32,214 nucleotides of DNA. It comes from a virus. Below, in pieces: positions 6,761 to 13,888 of this stretch. Below the pieces are notes generated by a model that searched no databases, was not told where the DNA came from, and saw only the letters and a list, made by a program, of their open reading frames with translations. Position 1 is the first letter of the stretch; each line of letters begins with the position of its first letter. Position numbers and translations under genes: made by a program. Location of the stretch: IMG/VR virus record IMGVR_UViG_3300042518_001384, positions 1 to 32,214 of that record; one strand, 5' to 3'.

Positions 6761-7891
6761 ATGGTTTCCACTACCCCCCGGCGCAGCGCCAGGAGCCGCA
6801 AGCCGCGGGAGGTGCCGCCGGCTGTAGTGGAGGCGCAAGCCGAGGCCCTGGGGACATTCCCGCCGCCGACCGCCGGCAGCGAGGAGCTGGCGGCCAACAA
6901 CCTGCTGTTGGCCGCCAAGGAGGCGAACCGCCTGGCTGCTACGACCGGCATCGCCTACGAGGATCTCTACCCGGTGGCCCTGATTGGCTTGCTCAAGGGC
7001 TGCCGTCGTTACGACCCGGAGATCGTCAACCCCGGCACGGGCAGGCCCTACAAGCTCAGCACGTACGCGGTGCCCTGCATCCGCGGCGCTCTGCTGCAGT
7101 GGCTGCGCAAGCACGGCCACCGCTCCGGGGTCCGCTGGCCTGACGCCTGGCGCGATAGAGCGCCGGTGGTGCGCCGGCTGGTGGCAGAGGGGGCCCAGCT
7201 GGCGGCCGTGGCTGAGGCTGTGGGACTGCCCGAGCAGGAGGTGGCCGAAATCCTGCGGGTCCAGGCGCCGGTGCGCACCTGTGATCCGGACGTGCAGGGC
7301 TTCTCATGCCGCGATCCGGAGCTGGCTGACGAGATCGAGATCGGCGCCGAGCTGCAGCAGGCCCTGAAGTGGGCTGATGAGGCCCATTGCGGCCTGGAAT
7401 GGGCGGACCGCCGGGCGCTCGAGCTCAGCTGGTGCCAGGACCGCCGCCGGACGCTGATCCGACTGCCGTTCGGGCAGTTCATCCGCAACGCCCGGGCCCT
7501 GACCCGCGGCCAGCGCCTGCCGGAACGCGCCAGCCAGCAGGATCTGAGCCTGCAGCTACCGACGATCGTGGGCACCAGCCAGCAGGATCTGGCGCTGCAG
7601 TTGCCAGCGATCTCAGCCGGCGGCGAGGCGGCACCACGGCGCATTACCGACCCGCGGGAGATCGTGACAGCGGTTGAACAGCTGGCCCTGTTCGACAGCG
7701 GGAAAACTGCAGCAGCAGACGAAAGGCCAGGCGGTGCGGCTGACGATCAACCATCCCAGCGACCGCGGCAACTTGCCGAGCTTCCAGCATCCCCGGCTGA
7801 AGGAGGTGCTCAAGGAATTGGATCTGGTCGGCGATTGCTGGGACCTGCTGCGGAACAGCAAGGCGACCTATCTCAAGAAGGAGGACGGTGA
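6761..7891 (+). CDS. Sigma-70-like transcription factor
   Basis: A 376-residue protein beginning two bases after terL. Residues about 45-125 match sigma region 2: NNLLLAAKEANRLAATTG, the YEDLYPVALIGLLKGCRRYDP core-binding segment, then LSTYAVPCIRGALLQWLRKHG and VRWP, as in the -10 recognition helix of group 2/3 sigma factors. Residues 135-168 resemble region 3 with a helix-turn-helix (LAAVAEAVGLPEQEVAEIL). A clear region 4 (-35 binding) is not visible; residues 200-250 may hold a divergent one. A tandem 15-residue repeat (SQQDL) follows. The last 52 codons overlap the portal gene in another frame. Its likely role is directing RNA polymerase to phage late promoters; that is inference. Confidence 0.7.
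   Translation: MVSTTPRRSARSRKPREVPPAVVEAQAEALGTFPPPTAGSEELAANNLLLAAKEANRLAATTGIAYEDLYPVALIGLLKGCRRYDPEIVNPGTGRPYKLSTYAVPCIRGALLQWLRKHGHRSGVRWPDAWRDRAPVVRRLVAEGAQLAAVAEAVGLPEQEVAEILRVQAPVRTCDPDVQGFSCRDPELADEIEIGAELQQALKWADEAHCGLEWADRRALELSWCQDRRRTLIRLPFGQFIRNARALTRGQRLPERASQQDLSLQLPTIVGTSQQDLALQLPAISAGGEAAPRRITDPREIVTAVEQLALFDSGKTAAADERPGGAADDQPSQRPRQLAELPASPAEGGAQGIGSGRRLLGPAAEQQGDLSQEGGR
7531..7620 (+). repeat. 45-bp tandem duplication in the sigma-like gene
   Basis: CAGCCAGCAGGATCTG recurs at 7531 and 7576 within two adjacent, slightly diverged 45-bp units. They encode two copies of a 15-residue unit of the form SQQDL-x-LQLP-x-I. Confidence 0.8.
7699..7715 (+). promoter_or_regulatory. Late motif copy 1 (upstream of portal)
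   Basis: CGGGAAAACTGCAGCAG begins 35 bases before the GTG proposed as the portal start. It lies inside the 3' end of the sigma-like gene, which argues that the motif rather than the gap between genes is what was conserved. Confidence 0.6.
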
Positions 7892-9278
7892 GAGCAAGAC
7901 CGCGCACGCGGGCCGGCTGGAGCGCAGCAGCTACCCCAGCTTCTACCGCGATGCCGTAGCCGCTTTCGCCGGGGTCCTGAGCCGGTATGAGTTGCGCGAG
8001 GCCCCGAAGCGGCTGGTAGCGGAGGGCGCCGCCAACATCGACGGCCGGGGTAACTCGCTGCGGGCCTGGGGCCTGCATGTTGACGCCCTGGCACTGCGCG
8101 ACAACGGCTGTCTGGTGATGGCCGACCTGCCGAAGGGCCGGCCCGAGAGCCGGGCGGCGGAGAGAGCCGCGAGGCGCCTACCGCGGTTCAGCTTCGCGGA
8201 GCGGCGCAACGTCCTCAACTGGCGCATCGATCCCGATCTGCTGATCCCCAGCCAGGTCACGGTGCTGGAATGGGTCGAAGAAGAGGACGGCGACTACGGG
8301 GTGAAGCTGGAGCCCCGGTATCGCGTGATGAAAGGCGGGGAGTGGCGGCTGCTGAAGGTCGAGGGGCTTGATCCCGTGGGCAAGGGCCGGGCGAGCGTGG
8401 GCGACGGCAGCGTGATCGAGGTGGACAGCGGCACCTTCACCGGTGCTGGCGGCGCCCTGCTGACCCATCCGCCCTGCCGGTGGTACTCCCCCAGTCGCGA
8501 CCCGTTCGGCGAGGGGGCGCCCACCCTGCTGGCCCTGGCCAACCTGACCCTGGACTGGTTCCGCGAATACTCCGACCTGACGGAGCTGTTGCACCGCTGC
8601 GCCCTGCCGGTGGCCTGGATCCGTGATGCGGCGCGACTGCCGGGCACGCCCCTGACCCTGGGCCCCAACAGCGTGGTGGAGTTGCGCGGGGAGGGGAGCG
8701 AGATCGGTTTCGCTGAGCTGGGCGGCAGCAGCCTGGACAAGCACATCCAACACCTGGCCAACATCGAGAAGCTGATCGATCGGTCCACCCTGTCGTTCCT
8801 GTTCTCCGGCGGCGGCGATCGGACCGCGACGCAGGCGGAACTGGAGAGCGCCCAGGTGCAGGCCACGATCACCGGCATGGCTGAGGCGAAGAACAGCTGC
8901 TGGCAGAGCCTGTTCGAGCTGTGGGGTCAGCTCAGCGGTGACCTTCCGGGCAGGGACGCGGGCCTCGATCTGTTGCCCGGCATCACCGACAAGCCGGTGG
9001 ATGACGCCTTGTTGGGCCTCGCCGGCAGCCTCTACGACACGGGCCTGCTGCGCCGCGAAACCGTGACCCACCTGGCCGGCAAGCGCGGCATGCTCCGGCC
9101 CGGGGTGGATGCCAAGCGAGAGGCGCAGGAGCTGGACGAGCAGGATGCCGAGGCCGAGGCCCGCCTGAACCCACCGACACCGGGCCCGGCGGAACTGGGG
9201 AACGAGGGCATGGAGGATGAGGAATCGCCAGAGGACGAGGCGGAGGACCTGGCGGAGGACGAGCAGGAGCTGAGCTGA
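7734..9278 (+). CDS. Phage portal protein (DUF4055-like)
   Basis: A 514-residue protein from the GTG at 7734; an in-frame ATG at 7674 would add 20 residues of non-conserved appearance, and the late motif lies between the two. The layout fits the DUF4055 portal group as I know it: an N-terminal YPSFYRDAVAAFAGVLSR, DALALRDNGCLVMADLP, a beta-rich middle, then SRDPFGEGAPTLLALANLTLDWF, LTLGPNSVVELRG and a C-terminal helical domain with GDRTATQAELESAQVQ. The last 45 residues are very acidic. Portals form the dodecameric vertex channel used for packaging. It follows terL and the sigma-like gene and precedes the MuF-like gene, the usual head-gene order. Confidence 0.85.
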   Translation: MRLTINHPSDRGNLPSFQHPRLKEVLKELDLVGDCWDLLRNSKATYLKKEDGESKTAHAGRLERSSYPSFYRDAVAAFAGVLSRYELREAPKRLVAEGAANIDGRGNSLRAWGLHVDALALRDNGCLVMADLPKGRPESRAAERAARRLPRFSFAERRNVLNWRIDPDLLIPSQVTVLEWVEEEDGDYGVKLEPRYRVMKGGEWRLLKVEGLDPVGKGRASVGDGSVIEVDSGTFTGAGGALLTHPPCRWYSPSRDPFGEGAPTLLALANLTLDWFREYSDLTELLHRCALPVAWIRDAARLPGTPLTLGPNSVVELRGEGSEIGFAELGGSSLDKHIQHLANIEKLIDRSTLSFLFSGGGDRTATQAELESAQVQATITGMAEAKNSCWQSLFELWGQLSGDLPGRDAGLDLLPGITDKPVDDALLGLAGSLYDTGLLRRETVTHLAGKRGMLRPGVDAKREAQELDEQDAEAEARLNPPTPGPAELGNEGMEDEESPEDEAEDLAEDEQELS

Positions 9279-9279
9279 C

Positions 9280-10347
9280 ATGGCCACCATCGGCGACCGC
9301 CAGATCCGCCTGGCAGACGACTACGCCGCGGCCCTCGACGCCCTGGCCACCCGGGCCACGGAGAACACCACCGCGGCACTTGCCAAAGCCCTGGCCACCA
9401 CCCTTCGGGAGCTGCGCCGGTACTACCGCCAGGCGATCGATCCGGAGCTTGAGGCCCAGCTATCTGCCGATGGCGTGCTGCGCCGGCCGGGGTCCTACTC
9501 GATCGCCGACCGGTCAGCGAAGTTCCAAAAGCTGATCCGCCTGGCCCAGGGCTTCATGCCCCCGAAGGCGCTGGCGGCCCTGCAGGAGCAGTTCCTGCTG
9601 GACTTTGAGCAGGCGGTGACGCTGGGCGGCGAACTGGGGCAGGAGCTGGCCCGGACCGCGAATCCCGAGGCTGAGGCGCGGGGCCTGTTTGTGGGCGCCT
9701 CCAGGGCAGCGGTGCAGGCTGCGGCAGCCACGGCCAGCGCCTACATCCGGGGCGAGGTGGAGAGCTTCCGGGACAGCATCGCCCGGATCGTGACCGATGG
9801 CGTGGGCCGTGGCGTGAGCGGTCGGGCGATCGAGAAGGACATCCGAAAGGCGCTGCTGGGGGCCAAGGATCCCCTGGGCCTGAACAACCGGATGGGCCTG
9901 AAGCAGCGGGCGGAGCTGATCGCGAGGTCGGAGCTGGCCAATGCCTATGTCGGGGCCCAGAAGGCCGCGGCGGCCCGCAACGGCTACGCCTACGGCCGAT
10001 GGATCGCCACCAAGGATGAGCGCACCTGCCGGGTCTGCGCGAGCCGTCACGGGCGGATCTACAGGCTCGATCAAATGGTCGGCTCACTCCACCCGCGGTG
10101 CCGGTGCGTCCTGTCCCCGGTTGCCACCGAAGCGGTCGAGGAGCCTGATCCCGAGCTGCGGGCCAGGCTGCTGCGCACTGAGTTCTGGGACAATGCGCGG
10201 GAGGAGGTGACGGCCGCGTTCGCCGAGGGCCAGGGCTGGCCCCTGGAGCGGGCTGGGAAGGTGCTGGAAGCGGCGGTGCTGAAGCCCTCCCCCAGCGAGC
10301 GGCGGCAGTATCCGGACATCGACCGAGCGCCGTCGCCGGTGGCCTGA
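9280..10347 (+). CDS. MuF-like head morphogenesis protein
   Basis: A 355-residue protein with the phage Mu gpF-type minor head domain. After a long helical N-terminal half comes the signature: AELIARSELANAYVGAQ, then GYAYGRWIATKDERTCRVC with Cys at 250 and 253, a short strand pair (HGRIYRLDQ), and HPRCRC with His 271 and Cys 274 and 276. Together these form the usual zinc-binding end of the family. Such proteins sit inside the head near the portal and are needed for head assembly. It starts at ATG 9280, one base after the portal stop, with AGGAG upstream. No toxin or protease extension is apparent at its C-terminus. Confidence 0.88.
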   Translation: MATIGDRQIRLADDYAAALDALATRATENTTAALAKALATTLRELRRYYRQAIDPELEAQLSADGVLRRPGSYSIADRSAKFQKLIRLAQGFMPPKALAALQEQFLLDFEQAVTLGGELGQELARTANPEAEARGLFVGASRAAVQAAAATASAYIRGEVESFRDSIARIVTDGVGRGVSGRAIEKDIRKALLGAKDPLGLNNRMGLKQRAELIARSELANAYVGAQKAAAARNGYAYGRWIATKDERTCRVCASRHGRIYRLDQMVGSLHPRCRCVLSPVATEAVEEPDPELRARLLRTEFWDNAREEVTAAFAEGQGWPLERAGKVLEAAVLKPSPSERRQYPDIDRAPSPVA

Positions 10348-10348
10348 G

Positions 10349-10365
10349 CGGGAAACCTGAAGCAG
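10349..10365 (+). promoter_or_regulatory. Late motif copy 2
   Basis: An exact match to the consensus CGGGAAACCTGAAGCAG, starting two bases after the MuF-like stop and 30 bases before the next GTG start. No ribosome site is seen between the motif and the start. Confidence 0.65.
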
Positions 10366-10378
10366 CGGCAGTGGTTTC

Positions 10379-11515
10379 GTGGCCAGGGGCGGAAGAGGCG
10401 GAAGGTCCTACGTGCGGGACTCTCGCGGCCGGTTTGCCAGCACCCCAGGCGGCGGCAAGAAGGCCCCGTCAGGCCTGCCGAAGCGATCGCCACGAAAGGC
10501 CGGCACACCCCCGCCCAAGCGCCGGGGCCTGGTGACGCAACGGGCGGCCGTGAGGCGCGCCAGCGCCAAGCTCAAGGGGTTGGACACCTCCGGCAGCTAC
10601 TCGGGAGCGCTGCGGCAGCGGGGGCAGAAGGCGGCGGTGACCAGGGCGGGGAATCAGCTGAAAGCGGCGGAGGCCACGGGGCGGCGGCGGATCGCTGGGG
10701 GGAAGGTGCAGGGGGTGGTGAGGCCCGGCTCGCGCACGTCGGCCAGCCCCAAGGGCCAGCGATCGCCGCTCGGCCCGGAGCAGATCGCCGGAGCAAGGAA
10801 GCGAGCGAGTGAAACCCCGGAGGCGTTTGCTAAGCGAAAGCTGGACATGGTTCGGTTTAAGCTTAATCAACTTCAGGAGCGAAAAGGGTTGCAAGAAAGC
10901 GACCTCAAGCGCAGGCGAGGGCGACTGGAAGGTGAGGCCAGGAAAAAAGCGGCCAGGGCATTGCGAAAAACACAAAGATCCATGTCGAACCTAAAGGAAG
11001 CAGAGCAACGCTATTCCACTGCTGTAACCAGAATACAAGATCGGCGAAACTGGGAGATATTGGTAAGGACGAGAAGAAAAGCCCCGGCCAATGAAAGAAC
11101 AGCAAGAAACAGACTGGAGACCATGCAGCGCCGTGTTAGGTATTACCGCAGAACTGAGGACAGGCCTCGTTATGCTTGGGGCAAGGAATATGCAGGCCCA
11201 GAGCTTGCGCGGGCAAGCACTGATCGAGGGGTTGCCATCGCGGGTATTTCTGGGCAGCGTTACATGTTCAGGTCTAGGGCTAAAGCGATCACGGCGCAAC
11301 GGGAGCGACGCGAGCGAACAATCAGAGCAGGAAAACCGGTTCGTAGACTAGGGGTTACGTATGGACATTCTATCCACCATTTCTACCGCAGGGGAACGTC
11401 AATGCAGGGCGACCTATTCACTGGGGCCTTCAAGAAAACCAGGTCAGGAGGTTTACGGGGGCTGGTTCGCTACAAGCCCAGTCCCAAGCCCAAGCCCCGC
11501 CGCCGCAAGCGCTGA
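10379..11515 (+). CDS. Tagged basic virion-associated candidate, paralogue A (378 aa)
   Basis: The GTG start gives VARGGRGGRSYVRDSRGRF, then ASTPGGGKK. This tag (Y-x-RDSRGRFASTPGG) and the following ~90 residues, including RGLVTQRAAVRR, LKGLD-x-SGSYSGA and QKAAVTRA, are shared with the protein at 20635 and in part with that at 12881. From about residue 140 to 345 the sequence is unique, basic and helical, and its DNA is noticeably AT-richer (10800-11400), as if a different C-terminal domain had been attached. The end has YGHSIHHFYRRG and a Lys/Pro/Arg tail (PSPKPKPRRRKR). It lies in the head-gene region and was probably packaged or head-associated; no family or activity is recognised. Confidence 0.65.
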   Translation: MARGGRGGRSYVRDSRGRFASTPGGGKKAPSGLPKRSPRKAGTPPPKRRGLVTQRAAVRRASAKLKGLDTSGSYSGALRQRGQKAAVTRAGNQLKAAEATGRRRIAGGKVQGVVRPGSRTSASPKGQRSPLGPEQIAGARKRASETPEAFAKRKLDMVRFKLNQLQERKGLQESDLKRRRGRLEGEARKKAARALRKTQRSMSNLKEAEQRYSTAVTRIQDRRNWEILVRTRRKAPANERTARNRLETMQRRVRYYRRTEDRPRYAWGKEYAGPELARASTDRGVAIAGISGQRYMFRSRAKAITAQRERRERTIRAGKPVRRLGVTYGHSIHHFYRRGTSMQGDLFTGAFKKTRSGGLRGLVRYKPSPKPKPRRRKR

Positions 11516-11521
11516 CCCATC

Positions 11522-11538
11522 CGGGAAACCTGCACCAG
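11522..11538 (+). promoter_or_regulatory. Late motif copy 3
   Basis: CGGGAAACCTGCACCAG, six bases after the stop of paralogue A and 34 bases before ATG 11556. The core CGGGAAACCTG is intact. Confidence 0.55.
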
Positions 11539-11555
11539 CTCCCGCCGCCCTTCCC

Positions 11556-11816
11556 ATGGCCTGCGGCAATGAGAAAGGCCCCCAAAGGAGGCCTTTCCGT
11601 AAGGCGCTAGGTCTCGACTGGGACCGAGCGGTGTTCCCACCGCGGGACTCAAACCAGTTGACGAGCATAGCACTGAGTAAAGGGTATCAGACCGGGAAAC
11701 CTAAAGCCAGATTCCACCCATCCCCCATCCTCCCCATGAACTGCGGCAAACCCCACACCGGCAAAGGAATGAAGGGCACCAAGCCCGGAACGAAAGGCAC
11801 CAAGAAAGGCAAGTGA
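11556..11816 (+). CDS. Possible small protein spanning a structured segment (86 aa)
   Basis: An ATG 34 bases after a late motif copy opens a frame that begins MACGNEKGP and runs through the hairpin-rich segment 11573-11640 into the shorter gene at 11736. The opening M-A-C-G resembles M-N-C-G of that shorter gene, so this may be a duplicated front (motif plus start) whose original coding part has been replaced by the structured insert. Its middle codons (FPPRDSNQLTSIAL) look like read-through of non-coding DNA. Probably not all of it is a functional protein. Confidence 0.3.
   Translation: MACGNEKGPQRRPFRKALGLDWDRAVFPPRDSNQLTSIALSKGYQTGKPKARFHPSPILPMNCGKPHTGKGMKGTKPGTKGTKKGK
11573..11597 (-). 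terminator. Hairpin, possible weak terminator
   Basis: GAAAGGCC (11573-11580) pairs with GGCCTTTC (11590-11597). Read from the minus strand the stem extends to about 11 bp with one G-U pair and a TTT loop; read from the plus strand an inner C-A mismatch breaks it. There is no clear U-run on either side, so terminator activity is doubtful. A second perfect hairpin, GCGGTG-TTCC-CACCGC, lies just downstream near 11628-11644. Confidence 0.35.
11693..11709 (+). promoter_or_regulatory. Late motif copy 4
   Basis: CGGGAAACCTAAAGCCA, 43 bases before ATG 11736. This is the longest spacing and the only copy with A in place of the G after CT. Confidence 0.5.
11736..11816 (+). CDS. Very small Lys/Gly-rich protein (26 aa)
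   Basis: ATG 11736 follows its own late motif copy and encodes MNCGKPHTGKGMKGTKPG followed by TKGTKKGK, then TGA. It is extremely basic, with a repeated (K)GTK pattern and a single Cys near the N-terminus. It resembles the basic tails of the tagged proteins around it and could bind packaged DNA. It was found by reading the frame after the motif; expression is unproven. Confidence 0.45.
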   Translation: MNCGKPHTGKGMKGTKPGTKGTKKGK

Positions 11817-11823
11817 TCCCGAG

Positions 11824-11840
11824 CGGGAAACCTGTTCTCA
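11824..11840 (+). promoter_or_regulatory. Late motif copy 5
   Basis: CGGGAAACCTGTTCTCA, seven bases after a stop and 30 bases before ATG 11854. The core is intact and the 3' part has diverged. Confidence 0.55.
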
Positions 11841-11853
11841 GTAGCATCCCGCC

Positions 11854-12072
11854 ATGAGCGCCCCCCATCGCCCCCCAAGCCTCCGTCTGATCCAGGCGCT
11901 GGCTGTTGCCGTCGAGTGGCGCTGCGTCGCGGCCACGCGGCAGGCGCTCCAGGTGCTGGCCCTGCTGGAGCCGGAAGACGGGGAGGGGATGCTGCGCTGC
12001 CTTGTGGATCGCCTGGAGCCCGATTCCCGATACTGGCTGGCCACCATCGACGGACGGAGGGCCAGGGCGTGA
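11854..12072 (+). CDS. Small hypothetical protein (72 aa)
   Basis: It starts at ATG 11854, 30 bases after a late motif copy. The product is a compact, mostly helical protein (LRLIQALAVAVEWRCVAATRQ, LQVLALLEPEDGEG, LRCLVDRLEPDSRYW) with two Cys residues. Its stop overlaps the GTG of the next gene (GTGA), so the two are probably made together. The family is not recognised; the position suggests a small virion or assembly protein. Confidence 0.55.
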   Translation: MSAPHRPPSLRLIQALAVAVEWRCVAATRQALQVLALLEPEDGEGMLRCLVDRLEPDSRYWLATIDGRRARA

Positions 12073-12308
12073 GCGTCAAGCGCGAGCCTGGTGGCTGCTA
12101 CCGCGACATGCGCACCGGGCAGTTTGCCTGCAAGCCCGGCACCAAACCCGGCGGCAAGCCGGCAGGCAAGCCCGGCGCGAAACCCGCAGGAAGGCCAGGC
12201 GCCAAGCCCAAGCCCAAGCCCCGCGGCGGCTGGTTCCCGATGCCAGACCAGCGGAACGACCGCTACAGCGTCGCCAGCCGCCGCACCCGCAAACCTGACG
12301 CCGCCTGA
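12069..12308 (+). CDS. Short tagged basic protein, paralogue D (79 aa)
   Basis: The GTG start overlaps the previous stop. The N-terminus GCYRDMRTGQFACKPG aligns with the Y-x-RDSRGRFASTPGG tag of the larger proteins at 10379, 12881 and 20635. It is followed by a low-complexity Lys/Pro/Gly run (about residues 24-50, KPGGKPAGKPGAKP style) and a short C-terminus with a WFPMPDQRNDRY segment. It looks like a minimal version of the tagged family, with only tag and basic linker. It is coupled on both sides: GTGA upstream, and the next ATG lies two bases after its stop. Confidence 0.55.
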   Translation: MSVKREPGGCYRDMRTGQFACKPGTKPGGKPAGKPGAKPAGRPGAKPKPKPRGGWFPMPDQRNDRYSVASRRTRKPDAA

Positions 12309-12310
12309 TC

Positions 12311-12835
12311 ATGGCCCTCGCCCTGCCCCCTCTCAACGCCCTCTGGCGGCCGAACACCGGCAGCACCCTCGATGACCTGGAGCGGATCCGGACCTACATC
12401 GGCTGGCCCGGCACCCAGGGCAGCCTGACGGAGTTGATCATGCAGCTCAACACCGTGGCCGATCTGCGGCCCGCGATGGTCACACAGGTGCAGTCGTGGG
12501 TTGATGAGGTGGCCGACCTGGAGGAAACCCAGGCTGATGCGGTCGCGGCCGGCACCGCCCACCTGGGGAACGCCGAGGAATATGAGGGCCCGATCCCCGG
12601 CACCAGCCCGACGCGTGATCAGCAGCTGTCGCAGGCTGAGGGCCTGCAGTGGGACACGAGCTTGCTCAAGGCCCGCTACCGCTTCGGGACCGGCTCTGGC
12701 ATGGCGGCCACAGCCCAGGGGCAGCGCGACAGCCGCATCGAGCTGCTGATCGGCCGCATCGCCGCAGCGCTGAACGTGCGGCGGATGGTTGCGCCGGGCG
12801 CCATGAGCGGTTCGGCGCCGCTGCTGCGGAGCTGA
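12311..12835 (+). CDS. Hypothetical head or connector protein (174 aa)
   Basis: A helical, acidic-to-neutral protein (LDDLERIRTYIGWPGTQGS, TQVQSWVDEVADLEETQADA, DSRIELLIGRIAAALNV). A central loop with GPIPGTSPTRDQQLSQAEGL separates helices. Its position between the MuF region and the tail genes, and its all-helical character, suit a head-tail adaptor. It is too short for a typical major capsid protein. The ATG at 12311 lies two bases after the preceding stop. Function is inference from position. Confidence 0.55.
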   Translation: MALALPPLNALWRPNTGSTLDDLERIRTYIGWPGTQGSLTELIMQLNTVADLRPAMVTQVQSWVDEVADLEETQADAVAAGTAHLGNAEEYEGPIPGTSPTRDQQLSQAEGLQWDTSLLKARYRFGTGSGMAATAQGQRDSRIELLIGRIAAALNVRRMVAPGAMSGSAPLLRS

Positions 12836-12849
12836 GGGGCGGGCGGCAG

Positions 12850-12866
12850 CGGGAAACCTGAAGCAG
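12850..12866 (+). promoter_or_regulatory. Late motif copy 6
   Basis: An exact match to CGGGAAACCTGAAGCAG, 31 bases before ATG 12881. The bases between are C-rich and hold no ribosome site. Confidence 0.65.
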
Positions 12867-12880
12867 CAGCAACACCCCCC

Positions 12881-13885
12881 ATGGCCCGCGGCAGGCGCAA
12901 CTACACCAGGGACAGCAGCGGCCGTTTCGCCTCAACCCCCGGCGGCGGCCCCTCCAGGCCCCCCAAGCCGCGCCGCGGCGCACTGAAGCCCGGCGGCGGC
13001 ACCCTCACCGCCAGGGCCCGCCTGAAGGCCGCCAGGGCCAAGCTGACGCCTGGCGCCAGTCGCCAGCAGAAGGCCGCCGTCACCAGGGCTGCCAACCGCC
13101 TGAAGGCCGCGAAGCAGCCGCTCCGGATGCGGACCACCGCCACGGGCAAGCGCGAGCGGATCACCAAGCCCCGGGGCCTCCGCCCTGATGCCACCGTCGC
13201 GGCCAGGCTTGCCGCCGGCCAGCGCAGTGGCGGCCGGAAGCCCAACCCAGCAGCTGAACGGGCCAAGGCCATGGCGGAGCGCCGTGGTACCGTCCCCGGC
13301 CGCAACTTCCAAGACAACCAGGCCCGGCAGACGCTGAGCCTCCGGGAGATGCGGTCGGCGGTGCGCCAGCGGCTGCGAATAGGCGGCATCGAGACCCGGA
13401 AGCAGTTCGAGGTTTTCTACGGCAAGCCCCCGACGACACGCGGCGGATGGGAGAAGCTCTACCGTGAATTCGTGACACTGCCGGAATCTGACCGCAACCG
13501 CCGGGCGCGGCCAGGCGTGATCAACGGGATCGATATTCAGAAGCAGTTCCGGCCGTGGGTCGTCTTTGGCCTCAACCCCAAGACCGCAACACGGGATGAC
13601 GTCAATCGAGCATTCCGGCGCCTGGCGCTGCGGAACCACCCCGACCAGGGCGGCCGGCGGAAGGACTTGGAGAGGCTGCAGGTGATGCGCGATTCGGTGC
13701 TGGCGATGATGCCGAAGCCGAAGCCACCGAAGGGCAGCAAGCCGGCCCGCCCGACCCGAGGCCGCAAGGGCAAGACCGAGGCCGCGCCTGCTGCGCCGCA
13801 GGGCCCCAGGCTGCTGCCACCGGCGAGGGAGCAGGGGCCAGCGGCCAGGCCGAAGCGGCGCCGCACCCGCAAGCCGAAACCCTGA
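12881..13885 (+). CDS. Tagged basic protein with a J-domain, paralogue B (334 aa)
   Basis: The N-terminus MARGRRNYTRDSSGRF, then ASTPGGGP, carries the shared tag, followed by the shared helical segment (ARLKAARAKLTPG, QKAAVTRAANRLKAA). At about residues 225-272 there is a J-domain: FGLNPKTATRDDVNRAFRR, then LALRNHPDQGGRRKDLERL, with the HPD motif at residues 253-255. J-domains stimulate the ATPase of Hsp70 (DnaK). The remainder is a Lys/Pro/Arg-rich tail. The middle (RIGGIETRKQFEVFYGKPP) may be another small fold. A virion-linked J-protein could recruit host DnaK in assembly or after entry; that role is inference. It starts 31 bases after an exact late motif. Confidence 0.7.
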   Translation: MARGRRNYTRDSSGRFASTPGGGPSRPPKPRRGALKPGGGTLTARARLKAARAKLTPGASRQQKAAVTRAANRLKAAKQPLRMRTTATGKRERITKPRGLRPDATVAARLAAGQRSGGRKPNPAAERAKAMAERRGTVPGRNFQDNQARQTLSLREMRSAVRQRLRIGGIETRKQFEVFYGKPPTTRGGWEKLYREFVTLPESDRNRRARPGVINGIDIQKQFRPWVVFGLNPKTATRDDVNRAFRRLALRNHPDQGGRRKDLERLQVMRDSVLAMMPKPKPPKGSKPARPTRGRKGKTEAAPAAPQGPRLLPPAREQGPAARPKRRRTRKPKP

Positions 13886-13888
13886 CCC

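Noticed and set aside
8178-9290. Long minus-strand open frame opposite the portal gene
   Set aside because: It is a shadow of the high-GC portal gene with Gln/His/Gly-rich filler and no motif or coupling.
10484-10770. GCGATCGC (HIP1) octamers typical of many cyanobacteria
   Set aside because: Only about two copies were seen in the window, close to chance at this GC content, so they are not evidence for the host.
11620-11690. tRNA-like sequence on the minus strand (GGTTTGAGTCCC resembles a T-arm)
   Set aside because: The invariant C at position 56 is T, the T-stem has a mismatch, the acceptor strands do not pair and no anticodon arm can be placed. It is not a functional tRNA, and there is no integrase to suggest an attachment site.
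13862-13888. Possible further late motif (GCCGAAACCCTGACCC) before 13889
   Set aside because: It lacks the invariant CGGGAAA core and is explained by codons of the Lys/Pro tail; the gene is only three bases from the previous stop and needs no signal of its own.
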